From the NCBI GenBank assembly GCA_014925825.1, contig JACGCK010000391.1, positions 1 to 29,350 on the forward strand: a stretch of 29,350 bases of DNA. The letters run 5' to 3'. Within the stretch, counting starts at the first letter, position 1; the number at the start of each line of letters is the position of its first letter. This document shows positions 18,913 through 29,350 of the stretch, piece after piece. The notes under the pieces are model-generated. The model was not told the origin of the DNA. It did no database searches and worked only from the letters and a program-made list of their open reading frames with translations. The position numbers and the translations under genes are program-made. Origin of the DNA: Pholiota molesta. Lineage: Eukaryota; Basidiomycota; Agaricomycetes; Agaricales; Strophariaceae.

Positions 18913-21124
18913 ATGCCATCCAACCCGCCTCCGGTGTCTGGGGACGAGGATGACTATCTCCGCGCCGAATGCGACCACCTGCTGCAGACCTCTGGCCACG
19001 ACTCCGACTCAGAGCACGACCAACCCGCAGATTCTGCTGGCTTCTTGGGCGGAGAAGAGTCTGGAGAAGCGGATGACGAACTCCTCCAGCCCAGTAGACT
19101 AACTCTTTCCGATGCTGCCCTTGAATCTCGAAGGCGCAAAGCGTTCTTTGTCCGGACTCTGGCATTGCTGTGTGCCTGCAGCTTGAGTGTTGGCAGTCAT
19201 TAGTATGTGTTACTCATCAACCATGAATGCCTTCTTTCGTGTTCAAGTGTTGTCCTAGCGCCTCGAATATTCTGGGCCGCTGAAGAGTCGTCTGCAACGG
19301 GAAATGGGGCGTCACATACTGAATTCGGGCTGTTGCTTTCAGCCTTCAGCTTAAACAGCACATGGACGCCGTTAGTGGGCGGTATCCTGGCGAGCCGCTT
19401 GGGAACGACCTTTACGAGTATTTTGGCTACTGGTGTAATATTGCTAGGTGCGATTCTTGTCTCCGCGATTGTGATCCCATCTGACATCATCCATTCAGGC
19501 CAAATATTTCTTCTCTGTGGCGACATCTGGGGAGACATACGTTTGATGACTTTGGGTCTCTTCATCTTCGGTTAGGTGTCAGCCCATTGGCTGTTGTTCA
19601 AGAAACCATCATTGTCCGTTTCTTCAAGTCTCATGGTTTGGGCGTCTCCATGGCCTTTGGCCTCATAGCTGGCAAAGCTGCCTCATTCATAGCTGCACGG
19701 ACATCATACCCTCTGACCGAACGATTTGGTCCTCGAGCTCCTTTCTATGTTGCCACTTCCTTGGCTAGCCTTTCAGTCATCGTCAATCTTTTATACATAT
19801 CCCTATCCAAATGGCTCATTGACGGCGCTGGCGCGGAATTGGAGGCTCCGGATATCAACGACGAAGCTCATCGTCGCCTAGCCATCAATTTAACTGAAGC
19901 GCAAGCTCTAGAGAAAGTTGCTGAAAAGCGCAAAGTTCACATCCGTCAAATAACGAAATTGGGAGACGTGTTTTGGGCGTAAGAACTTATTTTCAGCGTC
20001 TCCACGTCAAGCTGACCTCCGACAAATATAGGTACATGGGGCTCAACTTATTTTGTGGAATGATCTGGGCACCTTTTGATCACCTCGCGGCGTAAGTATA
20101 TGCAACATACACTCAGTACAACATTCTCATACAAGACGTTAGCAATATTATCGAGAATCGCTACCACATGAAAGAGAACGAAGCTGCAAATAGCGCTGCA
20201 TACCTACTGGCTGGTCCTATTGTCTTATACCCCTTGTGAGTTGTCAGCATTTGCGATATGTGAATTTTGGCTCTGATCACCATCAAGTGCGGGTTTCTTG
20301 TAGATTTCAGGAAGCACAGGCCAATTGTGATTCAACTACTGCTTTTATCATCGACATTGACCATGTTCGCATACATCTGGCTGGCGCTGTCACCGGCATG
20401 GACGAAAACTCCAGTCCCTGCTATATTTTCTTTCGCCGTTGGGCATGGATTTTCACCTTGTGGGCAGCTTATTTGGCGCTGAGATGTAATCTGACCGGTA
20501 TTCTAGTATTGCTCGTGGTCCTAGTTCCTAAGATTGTTCCTTCCAAGTATATCTCAACAGCTCTGGGAGCGCATAAGAGTGTATGTCTCCTCCACCTCCT
20601 ATTATGTTGCAATTCGTTGAAGGGCCTTTGGAAGATGGAGCAAACAGGTTCACACTATTTTCGACGTTATCAGCATTTGCTAGACTCCACATCCTGGTGA
20701 CAACCAGCGAACGACATTCCATATCTGCTCAACGCTTCCTCACACTCAACGTACTTCAATATGGATATTCTTCTTTTGGTTTACCTTCAATACCATAAAA
20801 TTCGCACCTCGAAGAGAATCCGTTCACGGCGTAGCTCTTTCGGGGACTCGGATGTTCGTGGCAGCACTCACTCGCCAGATAGGACATCCGGCCACCGAAT
20901 GATTCGGATGAAAGCCCCTTTTGACTACCGACCACAGCAATATTTCTCATCTGGTCCACAAACTAGACCGCTAGAGCATCGCAAAATCAATCAACTGCGC
21001 AGGGGGGTTCATAGCTATTTTGTGCACGTTTTAGTTGTTTTGGCTGGATATTGTTCATGCTCACGCATGGTACAAGCTTGGCACGAAAAGGAGAGCATTA
21101 ATGACCGCAGTTTCTGTAAATTAG
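18913..21124 (+). pseudogene. MFSD1-like major facilitator transporter, frame broken as sequenced
   Basis: Exons followed: 18913-19202, 19248-19447, 19499-19978, 20032-20091, 20143-20235, 20288-20459, 20507-20580, then from 20635 to a probable stop at 21122-21124. An acidic N-terminus is followed by transporter segments. Recognisable pieces are TEFGLLLSAFSLNSTWTPLV, GGILASRLGTTFTS, SPLAVVQETIIVRFFKSHG, GVSMAFGLIAGKAASFIAAR, YPLTERFGPRAPFYVATSL, then MGLNLFCGMIWAPFDHLAA, GFLVDFRKHRPIVIQLLLL and LLVVLVPKIVPSKYISTALG. The arrangement resembles MFSD1-type carriers; the substrate is unknown. Frame slips occur at about 19571-19575, at the 20235/20288 junction, at about 20650, and repeatedly from 20670 to 21090. 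Conserved words continue in the next frame each time. Most slips fit a missing base in a short run. It is labelled pseudogene only because the frame does not read through; sequence error is the favoured cause. Confidence 0.75.
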
Positions 21125-21320
21125 TCTATTCGTTTACTTACAGTTGTCAATACCAATCATGAACACTTGAACAACAAGATCTAAGATAAGATTAGATGAT
21201 GTTGTTATCCATCATGTCTCGGAGATTGCCGTGTACTACACAGTTTTGTTCAGCCCCGGTTCCTTTTGGGTAGATACAGTAGGTAATATTCGCCGCCGCG
21301 CTCAACTCCTCAAGCAAAAG

Positions 21321-21370
21321 GTACGTCCGGTGGTCGCTGTGACAGTTGAGACGCTCATTGCTCGTTCTAG
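21321..21370 (+). other. Probable 5'-UTR intron of RPL15
   Basis: GTACGT (21321) to TTCTAG (21370) would leave a 50-nt intron ending 7 nt before the RPL15 ATG. Leader introns are frequent in fungal ribosomal-protein genes. Confidence 0.5.
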
Positions 21371-21377
21371 CCGCAAG

Positions 21378-22104
21378 ATGGGCGCATACAAATACATTGG
21401 GGAGCTCTACAAAAAAGCAGTCGGATGTCTTGCGCTTCCTCCTTCGCGTTCGGTGTCTCCATCTCGCCCGCAAGCCCTGACTTGGTCTTACAATGTATTC
21501 TAGCTGCTGGGAATACAGCAATGAACGTCATCCACCGGCCTCCCGCCATCGCGCCCCGACAGCCGCCGTCTCGTTACAAGCCAAGCAGGATATGTCGTCT
21601 ACCGCATCCGCGTCCGCCGTGGTAACGCAAGAAGCCCGTCCCCAGGGTGCCACTACGCAAGCCCGTCCGCCAAGGTGTTAACACCTCAAGTTCCAACGTG
21701 GTCTCAGGAGTACTGCCGAGGAGCGTGTTGGAAAGCGATGCGGAACTTGCGTGTGTTGAACTGTACTGGGTGAACCAGGATGGTGTATACAAGTACTACG
21801 AGTTATCTTGGTAACCCAACACAAGGCTGTGAGTAAAGTTTTGACTTAACTGCTGTATTTCCCGCTCATTTGGATGTAGATCCGTCGTGACGCCAGGATC
21901 ACTGGATCGTCAACCCGTTCACAGCGCGCGAGCTCGTGACTAACGAGTATCGGAAGCAGGTCCGTTATCTCGGCTTGTATTCGCTTGTGGGTGCTCACTT
22001 TGGTTTCCATTTCAGAACCGTGGTCTCGCAAGGCACCGTTACACCACACCCTGCGCGTTCCACCTGGAAGAAACACAACACCTCTCTCTGCGCAGATACG
22101 TTGA
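21378..22104 (+). pseudogene. RPL15: 60S ribosomal protein eL15, many single-base losses
   Basis: The ATG at 21378 begins MGAYKYIGELYKK, the invariant start of eL15, a large-subunit ribosomal protein. Further family words appear in all three frames in the right order: DVLRFLLRVRCWEY, NVIHR, YVVYRIRVRRGN, KPVRQGVN, LRSTAEERVGKRCG, YWVNQDGVYKYYE, PARSTWKKHNT and LSLRRY, ending at the stop 22102-22104. Three coding introns keep good borders (from GTGTCT 21451, GTGAGT near 21830 and GTCCGT near 21959), so it is not a processed copy. Frame changes number more than twenty, and nearly all are explained by one base missing from a run of two or more (for example GAGTTATC where GAGGTTATC is expected). 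Substitutions are almost absent. This is not how a decaying gene looks; base-calling error is likely. Confidence 0.85.
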
Positions 22105-22510
22105 TCTTTCCAGTTATGCTTGTTTCTTTACTCCCTCTTGTTACCACCATGCTATACAGCCTCATGCACCATGTATGCTGCCACCCACGTCCCCAAGATT
22201 ATGAATGTGAACGAACAAGTTGTGAGATTCTGAGGCTTTAAGTTGAGTTGAACACAATGGACTCACGCCCTTCCAATATATCAATGAATATAACTTGAAG
22301 TTGTAATGAAGGCATTTAATCGAGGGTACATGGGCGCCGGAAAGAATCAGTGCTGCCTGCGCCCTGCCAGACTCATGTTGCCAAGACTGAGCTAAATTGA
22401 TGTCAGTCCAACGCTTGGCCCTTGGTATTTGATGAACGTTCAACGTTCACCTTACTTATTATACCTGTTCAATGGTGTTCATCCCATCTGCCCGTCTTCA
22501 CCCACATAAT
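22105..22510. promoter_or_regulatory. RPL15-GH16 intergenic region with a doubled palindrome
   Basis: This 406-bp gap holds the RPL15 3' end and the GH16 promoter. TGAACGTTCA (22433-22442), a perfect palindrome, overlaps a second AACGTTCA (22442-22449) about 65 bp upstream of the GH16 ATG; it could be a factor-binding site. No gene is seen. Confidence 0.4.
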
Positions 22511-24354
22511 ATGATTCGAGCTCTTCCTCTCAGCTTCTTATTTCTTATATCTTTTATTCGGGTCGTGGGTGGCTTTGAGTTAACAAACTCCAGCCTCCCC
22601 ACGACATGGCCTTCAGATTTCCCTATTCTGGCGAAACGAGATTCGTTCGAACAAAATCCAGACGGAACATCATTCGTCTGGCTGCCCTTCGATGAATATT
22701 TGGGGAAAACATTTTATGAGTGCGTGTTTCCGCCCACTGTAACTTTCACTATAATTTCCTAAGTTCTGGGAATTCCATCCTTTGAAGCCGATGGAATTTT
22801 TACGATGGACCTGATCCAACGAGGTATGTATAGACGTTTAACTTCGCGACTCCCTATACACTCAGTGATCCTGACAATCTGTACAGAGGGCATGTAAAGT
22901 AAGGTAAACTTTTATACATTTGCCTATTTCATCTCATTATTGGACTGTCAGGTATGTCAATAGAACCACTGCACTTGCAAATCGTCTTGTGTATATTCAA
23001 AATGATGGGAAAGTCATTATGAAGGCGGACAATACCACGAAATTAGCTAAAGGCGTCTACAGAGAAAGGTTGCATATCATTGCGCACCATAGGACGGGAC
23101 TTTCCGAATTGATCGTTGTTCTGTTCAAGCGTTCGTATCGAAAGCAAAGCTAAATTCAACACTGGCTTGTTTATATTGGACTTAAACCAAGCTCCTTGGG
23201 GTTGTGGTACGGTGTTATTCCCAATTCTTCAATAGCTATTTTAACCGTGAAACAGCCGTATGGCCTGCCTTTTGGACGTTTGGAGACGACTGGCCGAATG
23301 TAGGGCATCAATTTTCATGTGGAGACGGTGTGCTAAGACGAGTTCTAAAAAACAGAATGGCGAAATTGATATAATCGAAGGTGTCCACGATAATGAACAC
23401 AATCAAGTTGCCTTTCACACTGCGGATGGTACGTAGTTATATGCCAATCGTATATCTTGCACTCATATTGAAATTTGTTGCAATGTCTTCCAGGATGTCA
23501 TTTAAACTCCAGTACAGACATCACAGGTACCATTCAACTAGTGAGGATAAATCTATACAAAAGCAGCCTCGCAATGCTGATTGACTACTAGTAGACAAGC
23601 ACTGGCAAAAATCAAACGAATTGCTATGCACTTATCAACGACAATGCCGGATGTGGTATAACTGAATGGAGTAGGGCGTCCTATGGGCCATATTTCGACT
23701 CCCAAGGAGGCGGTATCTTTGCGATGAAGTGGGACGAAAATGATATTTCAGTCTGTATGTATTAAATATGTTTTCCAAGGATGTGTTCTCCCTTTCTAAT
23801 GTTGCTATCAGGGTCCTTCTATCGCGCTGCAATTCCTGTAGATGTCACCGCTGGTAGCCCCACACCATCTGCATGGGGAATACCATCGGCGAAGTTGGAT
23901 TCCTCAATGTGCAATATCAGTAAATTCTTTTCAAATCATTCTATTATCTTTGGTTAGTCGCTAAATCATGTTCTGACCATGACACTAATAGCTGAGTTAT
24001 TCAGATATCACTTTCTGTGGTATGTAGAAAATAAGTTGTGTTTTCTATCTGACCAGTAATTTTGGCACAGGTGATTGGGCAGGAAACTCATATGCTACTT
24101 CAGGCTGTCCTGGGACATGTGAAGAAAGGTTAATGGATCCCGCAAATTTTGCAGTAAGGTGGACCGTTTAATCGGCCAGTACTTATTGGTTGACCATCAC
24201 TTAGAATGCTACATGGAGTATCAACTCACTCAAGATATATACAAAGCAAAACTTGACTGGAAGGATAACAGCTGATTCTTCTTCTGTCGTTATTATACTG
24301 CCTTTCAAAAGCTTGGTATGGCTTTGGCTGCTCTTCGGGTTATTGTTTGTTTGA
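22511..24354 (+). CDS. GH16 family endo-beta-1,3(4)-glucanase, secreted
   Basis: Thirteen exons, 387 codons: 22511-22719, 22788-22823, 22887-22898, 22952-23068, 23130-23206, 23256-23299, 23356-23428, 23494-23540, 23595-23754, 23812-23952, 24005-24019, 24071-24153 and 24205-24354. GH16 enzymes cut beta-1,3- and mixed beta-glucans in walls. A signal peptide (MIRALPLSFLFLISFIRVVG) precedes FYDRWNFYDGPDPTRGHVKY, NRLVYIQNDGKVIMKAD, FNTGLFILDLNQAPWGCAVW, PAFWTFGDDWPN, and the catalytic motif GEIDIIEG (nucleophile and acid/base Glu). Then come HNQVAFHTADGCHLN, GKNQTNCYALINDNAGCGI, GGIFAMKWDENDISVW and FCGDWAGNSY. The C-terminus is hydrophobic (KSLVWLWLLFGLLFV), perhaps a membrane or GPI signal; a GT/AG pair there could instead be spliced. 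Exons 3 and 11 are 12 and 15 bp. No frame slip is found, unlike both neighbouring genes. Confidence 0.93.
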
Positions 24355-24456
24355 CTTGGAAATGCTATAGAACCTACATATTTATAATAGTGACACATGG
24401 CATATTATTTTGGAAAACACCGTTGACGTCAACAAAGACACCATAGAACAGCCCAA
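24355..24456. terminator. Convergent 3' ends of GH16 and SurE genes (102 bp)
   Basis: Only 102 bp separate the two convergent stop codons, so both 3' untranslated regions and poly(A) sites must lie here or overlap. It is AT-rich, with ATATTTATAATA near 24376. Confidence 0.45.
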
Positions 24457-25891
24457 TTAAAGTTTCATCTTCCATACGATTTTGTCGGCGTCAAGAGTTT
24501 CATTTCCTTGTGGCTCCCCAAAAGTAGCCCTCAAAGGAGTGACACTGACCATCCCTTTGTGTATCGCCCAACCATCAGTTCCAACAGGCAGAGAGTCTGG
24601 CAGAGGCGTGATAAGTCCTTTCATCTCCGGTGCCCATTTGAATAATAAATCTCCAGTCTCCTGATCCTCAGGGCTAGGTCCAGAGGCTTTGATTTTGTGT
24701 TCGGTTGTTGCATCAGGGCCTGGAGCCTGTACTAACTGGTTGTTCGAGCTGAGGCCAGATACATCTTTGAAGAGTCGACCATAAGAGTTTCGCCATATCC
24801 TAGTCCACGCAATTGGAAGGCCTTCTTTGGAAATAATTTCCTCAATTAACGGGATATTGACACTGTATAGGTCGACTTCGCCAGCCCTCAAACCACATTG
24901 ATCTTGGCCCCAGTTATTCCATAGATGACTGATGATGCGACATCCTAATTCATGGGCGGGTTCAAAGTAAGTCGTCGGTGTTGGATGTACGACTGTTCCA
25001 TAGGAGATTGCAATTGAACGCATCTTAGACAATGCCGACGACATAGCAGCACCGATAGTGCCAGAAGATAAAGCGAACGCGGCTGCAAGGATATTCCGTT
25101 GTCATAAGGGATAAAACGAATTGCCGAATTACGAGACGACGAACAGGAAGTATTGCGCCCTAAATTAGGACCGGATATCTAGAAAGTTGGGTTTGAGTTA
25201 TAGAGAAAACGGAGTAAAGGTAGGCATACCACAAGATCGATTTCACCCTTGTATATATTGTGCAAAGCCACATTCGCACAAGTTGCCGGGGTCTGTAAAT
25301 AAAAGATATTGTCGTTATGTGGTCGTTCGAAGAAATGAAGTATATTCATACTCCATCCAAGAGTATCCATTCAGCCTATAGAGTGGTTTGATAGGTGATG
25401 AGTATGCTTTTAAATGACGAGTACGCACCAGTTCACCATCTTGTAATGGCCTTGATCGGACGGCGATTTCCCCACTTCCGTCTTCTTTGGGATAAAAGTA
25501 ATAGCCTTTAGTAAGTTCCTTTATATGATAGGCTTTACCTGTTCGTGAAAAATAATGGTGGGGAGTAAATAGTCTGATTGGTTTGGATGCACATCTATGT
25601 TTCGGTGAAATGAACCGACCAATCCAAGATTTCTGTGCATTAGGGAGAACAACTTTGACGTCCCAACCTTTGAGATTTATGTATATTTCAGCATCCTGAA
25701 GAAATGCCATTCAAATGCCTGCCTTTACCGAGGTGCTCCGTTAAATGACGATACAATCCGAGGATATATGGGATTCTGTCAGGTTTGGAGGTCCATCGTC
25801 GTTCTGGATATCGCGAGGGTATTAATAAGAACGAATATTATGCTGGGCTGATCCGTACTGTTAGAAGGACTCTTGGTTTAGAGGTCGACAT
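24457..25891 (-). CDS. SurE-type nucleotidase/acid phosphatase (one base lost)
   Basis: Eight exons on the minus strand: 25891-25859, 25803-25729, 25667-25620, 25538-25429, 25375-25352, 25292-25230, 25178-25145 and 25082-24457, 337 codons if one lost base is allowed for. SurE proteins are metal-dependent phosphatases acting on nucleotides and polyphosphate. Family marks in order: MSTSKPRVLLTNDDGPPN (metal-binding NDDG), GWDVKVVLPNAQKSWIGKAY, AEWILLDGTPATCANVALHN, EIDLVISGPNLGRNTS, SSGTIGAAMSSALSKMRSIA, SYGTVVHPT, AHELGCRIISHLWNN, and VDLYSVNIPLIEE followed by RIWRNSYGRLF. No tubulin-tyrosine-ligase domain follows, unlike yeast Pby1. A base is missing in the CCC run at 25770-25772 (plus-strand GGG), just after NDDGPPNLTES; the rest of the exon reads YILGLYRHLTEHLG in the next frame. 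Confidence 0.9.
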
Positions 25892-26012
25892 GGATGTGGT
25901 GGGGATTGGGGTGAGAGCGCGGTGGCTATAGCTGTTGGACAGCTCTGTTGTCAAATCACTTTCTCATCACCATCATCACCGCTTCCTACCCTGCGTCCAC
26001 CATTCGGCAGTC
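25892..26012. promoter_or_regulatory. Short divergent promoter between SurE and RasGEF genes
   Basis: There are 121 bp between divergent start codons. It includes a CATCACCATCATCACC-type triplet run just left of the RasGEF ATG. No TATA box is visible. Confidence 0.4.
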
Positions 26013-29000
26013 ATGTCTGCCCACGAACTTCCTGACCTCCCAAGCTTGCCACCTTTGGCACTGCCTTCCTACTGCGAGTCAACGCTAGCCCCTCCCCCCC
26101 TCTTTCGCCAGGCCGAAGTTCAGCCCAACTCCAGCAATCTCCAGCACTGTCGTTGGCGGAGTCGTTTTCAACAGCTTATACTTCAGCTTCTCCTGGCCAT
26201 GAGCTTCCAGAGATAATTCATCTCAGTTCATCTTCTTTGGCCGCACCTCAGAGCCTACGAAAGTCGCTCTCTATCGACTCATTTGCTCAGTATAACCGTG
26301 ATAGTCACAAAAATCATTCAAACGATTCCGCAGAACCCAACAAAAACATGTTGTATGGGCTAACTGTTAATACCCAAGCGCAACCAACGATACCCATATT
26401 TCCTCCTCGATCCCGTGGCGAGAGCTTAAGCTTTTTGCAACAAGATCATGAACCACCCTTCCCCCCGGACCCAGATGTAGACCGCTACGATCTTCTCAGC
26501 CATACAGCCCTTGAACACACCCGGCGGCTATCGCTAAAAACTCAAGAGCCCTCTAGCGCATCACTACGCGGCGGTGATTTGACGCTTCCCTCGAGAACTC
26601 CTGCATCGCCTACAACAGCGGTTCATTCCGAACTGAGGGAGTTACCTACTATCTCTTCGTCTACTTCTCTTCAGTCTTCTTCAAGAAAAAGTCATACAGC
26701 CCATCCTGCAGGCCGTCTGCGCAGCGGCAGTCTAGGCTATAATTTTCCTTCCAGCTCCAAGCGAGATACTCACATTCTTCTGCCTGTAAGCTGTTTATTC
26801 TTACAATCTTTTCGAGCCTGCCTAATAATTTCTTAGAATCGATCATTTCCATTTGTTTCTAACACTAAAAAAGACATAGTCCTCGCCATCATTGGCACCG
26901 CAAGCTGTGGTAAGTCGACGTTGATACGGAAAGGTCTCTCAGGGTATAGTCTTGGCGAGTCAAATGTGGTGTTAGAAGATTCAAATTCTGATGAACGTCC
27001 TCGTTGTAAGTGGTATATGCATCTTTATTATGGAAGCAAATCCAACTTTCGGTCATTCATCTTTGTAATATAGACGTGCGTCGAGCTGGAAAACTTGTCC
27101 TGGATAGTCAGCTCATCTCTTCTGTCACTTCTGGGATCATCGAAGTGATAGAGGTGAGTATCCAGACCACAAGCAACGGCCTCCTGACGTGGCCTCAGGG
27201 TCTCCCTCCTGTTGACGGCATTATAATTTGTTATGACGCTTCCAGTCAGAGTTCATATCAACCTGTTGAAGGGCTTATCAGTCAGTACCTATTTTTCTCC
27301 TATTTGATTTTTAACTGATGCACCTCTAGAGGGTTACCGAAGCATGTCAATGCCCATTATGGTCCTGGGGTGCAAAAGCGAACGACCCCATGAAATCGAT
27401 CCCACCAAAGTGATGGCGATGCTTAAACGATACGATACAGGCTTAATTGAGGTTTCCAACGCTCACGAAGCCGGAAAAGCAAGGATGAAGCAGTCGTTTG
27501 CATACTTGATGAAAGCTGTCCTACGCCAGAGAGGTTAGTTCGCTTCGAATTCATTGTATCTGGTGCTCACCTGACACATATAGGGCATAATCCCGTTGTC
27601 GATGACCGAAATCCTGCTAGTCCCGTCTTTCTCGATAAAGGTTCACCATCAGGAGATTCGTGGACACATAGCCCAACGAGTCCGAATTCCAACCCTTCAT
27701 TCAACACTCCGTCTTTTATGACCCTCGCAACCGATGTATCCGATTCATCTGAACATTCTGCCTCCACCCCGACCGCCGATTCCGCATCGCCGATATCACC
27801 AAATGGGCTTCCCTCGGCGGGCGATCTCCTACATACTATTGAGATGTCGAAAACTATGCACGATGATTCTCAGGATATAGATGTCCAAGATTCTGATGAT
27901 GCGCACCGTCATGATTCTGGAGAGACCTCTCCAAGTTTCCATGAAGGGGGCCAACCTCATTCAGAGGAGGAGAAAGTTAAGAAGGAACCGTCAGTATAGT
28001 TTTAAAAATTGTATAATACCATAGTACTCACGCGAATTTCATTCAGTCGCCCATCGCAATGGGCAGATCTAGATGATTTACTCGATAAGCTTTTATTCCT
28101 TTCTGTCAGCGGAGACGGTGAGCGGATTCCAATTCTTCCAAGATGTCATCTGACTATATTTGTTTGTCTTGCTAGATCCTACATTTGCAACACATTTCTT
28201 GTTAACTTACCGCAGATTCACAACCCCTCGAAGTGTCCTCCTTGCAATGCAAAAGCGGATACGTCAGTTAGATAATCCTACGGGAGATCCAATGTTTGCT
28301 TGCTTTGCTCAAATGCGGTATGCTTTGTCCAATTGAACCATAGCCTAAGCTCATACTTTAATTAGAATATGTCATCTTCTCGAAACATGGATTCACGATT
28401 ATCCGCATGACTTTGCCGTCAAAGGAACCGCAGGCGCCCTTAATGCATTAATCAAATCAATCATCTCGAAAACACATCTTTTACATTACGGTTCAGAATT
28501 CCTGCCGTTCCTAGAGCAGCTTCCCAGTCTTGTGGATGAAGATAGCACCTGGGCATTGAAAGTCGAGGCAGATGCGGACAGTGATGATTATACTCCCGAG
28601 GACGAAGATGACGAAGAAATGAAATTGGATGAAAACAACGCTGCTGTTGAGACTACTAGTGTTGAGGCGCTGAATAGCACTCCCAAAGCTACGCCGCCCT
28701 CCAGAGAGCGGAAATCTAGTTTACCATTATCTAAGGTATTATCCACGTCGCAACCCAATGGCCACCAATCGGTTCTTTATTACGATCAACATCCCAAGCA
28801 GTATATCAGGGACCTCGTCAAGCTTGCTCAAGACGTTCTGAATACGGACTCTGATGAAATCGCGCAAGAAATAACTCGACAAGGTGTAAAGCGCTTTATG
28901 GTAATCAAAGTACGTGTCCGAAGGTTATTTTTTTTCAATTTGCTCTCAACTATTGCACTGCAGCCTCGAGATTGGTTATACTTCACATTTGTCGCGAAGA

Positions 29001-29350
29001 AACATCCTGACGAGCCTGTCACAATGTTTAATCTCATGTCAAATCATCTAGCAGACTGGTCTGTAATGTTGTTCGATATTCGATGTTATGAATCCTGATG
29101 TTATAATTCTAGGGTCGTATCTCTCATTCTCTGTCACGAACGCCCCCGCCATCGAGCGCGTCAAATTGAAAAGTTCGTTGAAATTGGTATGAGGTTACGA
29201 AATATGAACAACTACTCAGCCCTTCGTGCTTTTGTTGCTGGCATAAATAACGCAAATGACGATCTTACGATGGAACAATTCAAGACCCGATTTCCCGACC
29301 ATGACAAAAATCTGCGTTCATGGGATGTTCTTCTGCAACAAGTACGGGCC
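26013..29350 (+). CDS. Ras guanine-nucleotide exchange factor with N-terminal P-loop domain (3' part off the edge)
   Basis: Ten exons in the window: 26013-26785, 26837-27005, 27074-27280, 27330-27532, 27584-27989, 28047-28117, 28176-28317, 28366-28909, 28964-29058 and 29113-29350. The order is: a Ser/Pro-rich N-terminus; a GTPase-like P-loop segment (DIVLAIIGTASCGKSTLIRK, VDGIIICYDASSQSSY, PIMVLGCKSE); an acidic linker; a RasGEF_N region (WADLDDLLDKLLFLSVSGDD, FATHFLLTYRRFTTPRSVLL). An insert follows, then the catalytic RasGEF domain (HLADWVVSLILCHERPRHRA, FVEIGMRLRNMNNYSALRAF, VAGINNA). Cdc25-type RasGEFs load Ras with GTP at the membrane. A C run at 26094-26100 seems one base short: before it the frame is MSAHELPDLPSLPPLALP; after it SLAESFSTAYTSASPGHELP in another frame. 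An alternative is a later start, but the earlier frame reads naturally if one C is added. Confidence 0.9.

Overview
The window looks like part of an Agaricomycetes (mushroom-forming basidiomycete) genome. It has dense protein genes cut by many short introns (mostly 45-65 nt, GT...AG), very small exons, and fungal families such as SUR7/PalI, MPP10, SEC9, a free-standing SRA/YDG protein, a MARVEL-like membrane protein, MYG1, GH16, SurE and a Cdc25-type RasGEF. All gene models were assembled by eye from splice signals and protein-family knowledge; no search was run.

Layout, left to right: SUR7/PalI membrane protein (minus, runs off the left edge); MPP10 (plus); SEC9 t-SNARE (plus); SRA/YDG-domain protein (plus, 12 exons); a secreted double-psi beta-barrel (expansin-like) protein (plus, 10 exons); two identical 822-bp inverted-terminal-repeat elements in opposite orientation; a second, GPI-type expansin-like gene split by the right-hand element; an unrecognised protein (minus) 56 bp from a divergent secreted Thr/Ala-rich GPI-type protein (plus); MYG1 (plus); a long gene-free stretch with a run of hairpins; a four-TM MARVEL-like protein (plus); an MFSD1-like MFS transporter (plus); ribosomal protein L15 (plus); a GH16 beta-glucanase (plus, 13 exons); a SurE-type phosphatase (minus); and a RasGEF with an N-terminal P-loop domain (plus, runs off the right edge). 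Nothing looks operonic; the genes are housekeeping and cell-wall/secretory genes of an ordinary euchromatic region.

The two most striking things are these. (1) A non-autonomous DNA transposon has inserted twice, about 180 bp apart and head to head. The right copy sits inside the signal-peptide codons of an expansin-like gene. Removing it together with one copy of its short target duplication restores an uninterrupted 267-codon frame starting at an ATG left of the element. (2) From about 15.7 kb onward several conserved genes carry single-base losses, nearly all inside short runs of one base. There is one each in MYG1, SurE and RasGEF, several in the MFS gene, and more than twenty in RPL15. 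Genes left of 15.5 kb, and the GH16 gene, read cleanly. Loss of run length without substitutions, with introns intact, in an essential ribosomal gene points to base-calling or consensus error rather than gene decay, but reads are needed to decide.
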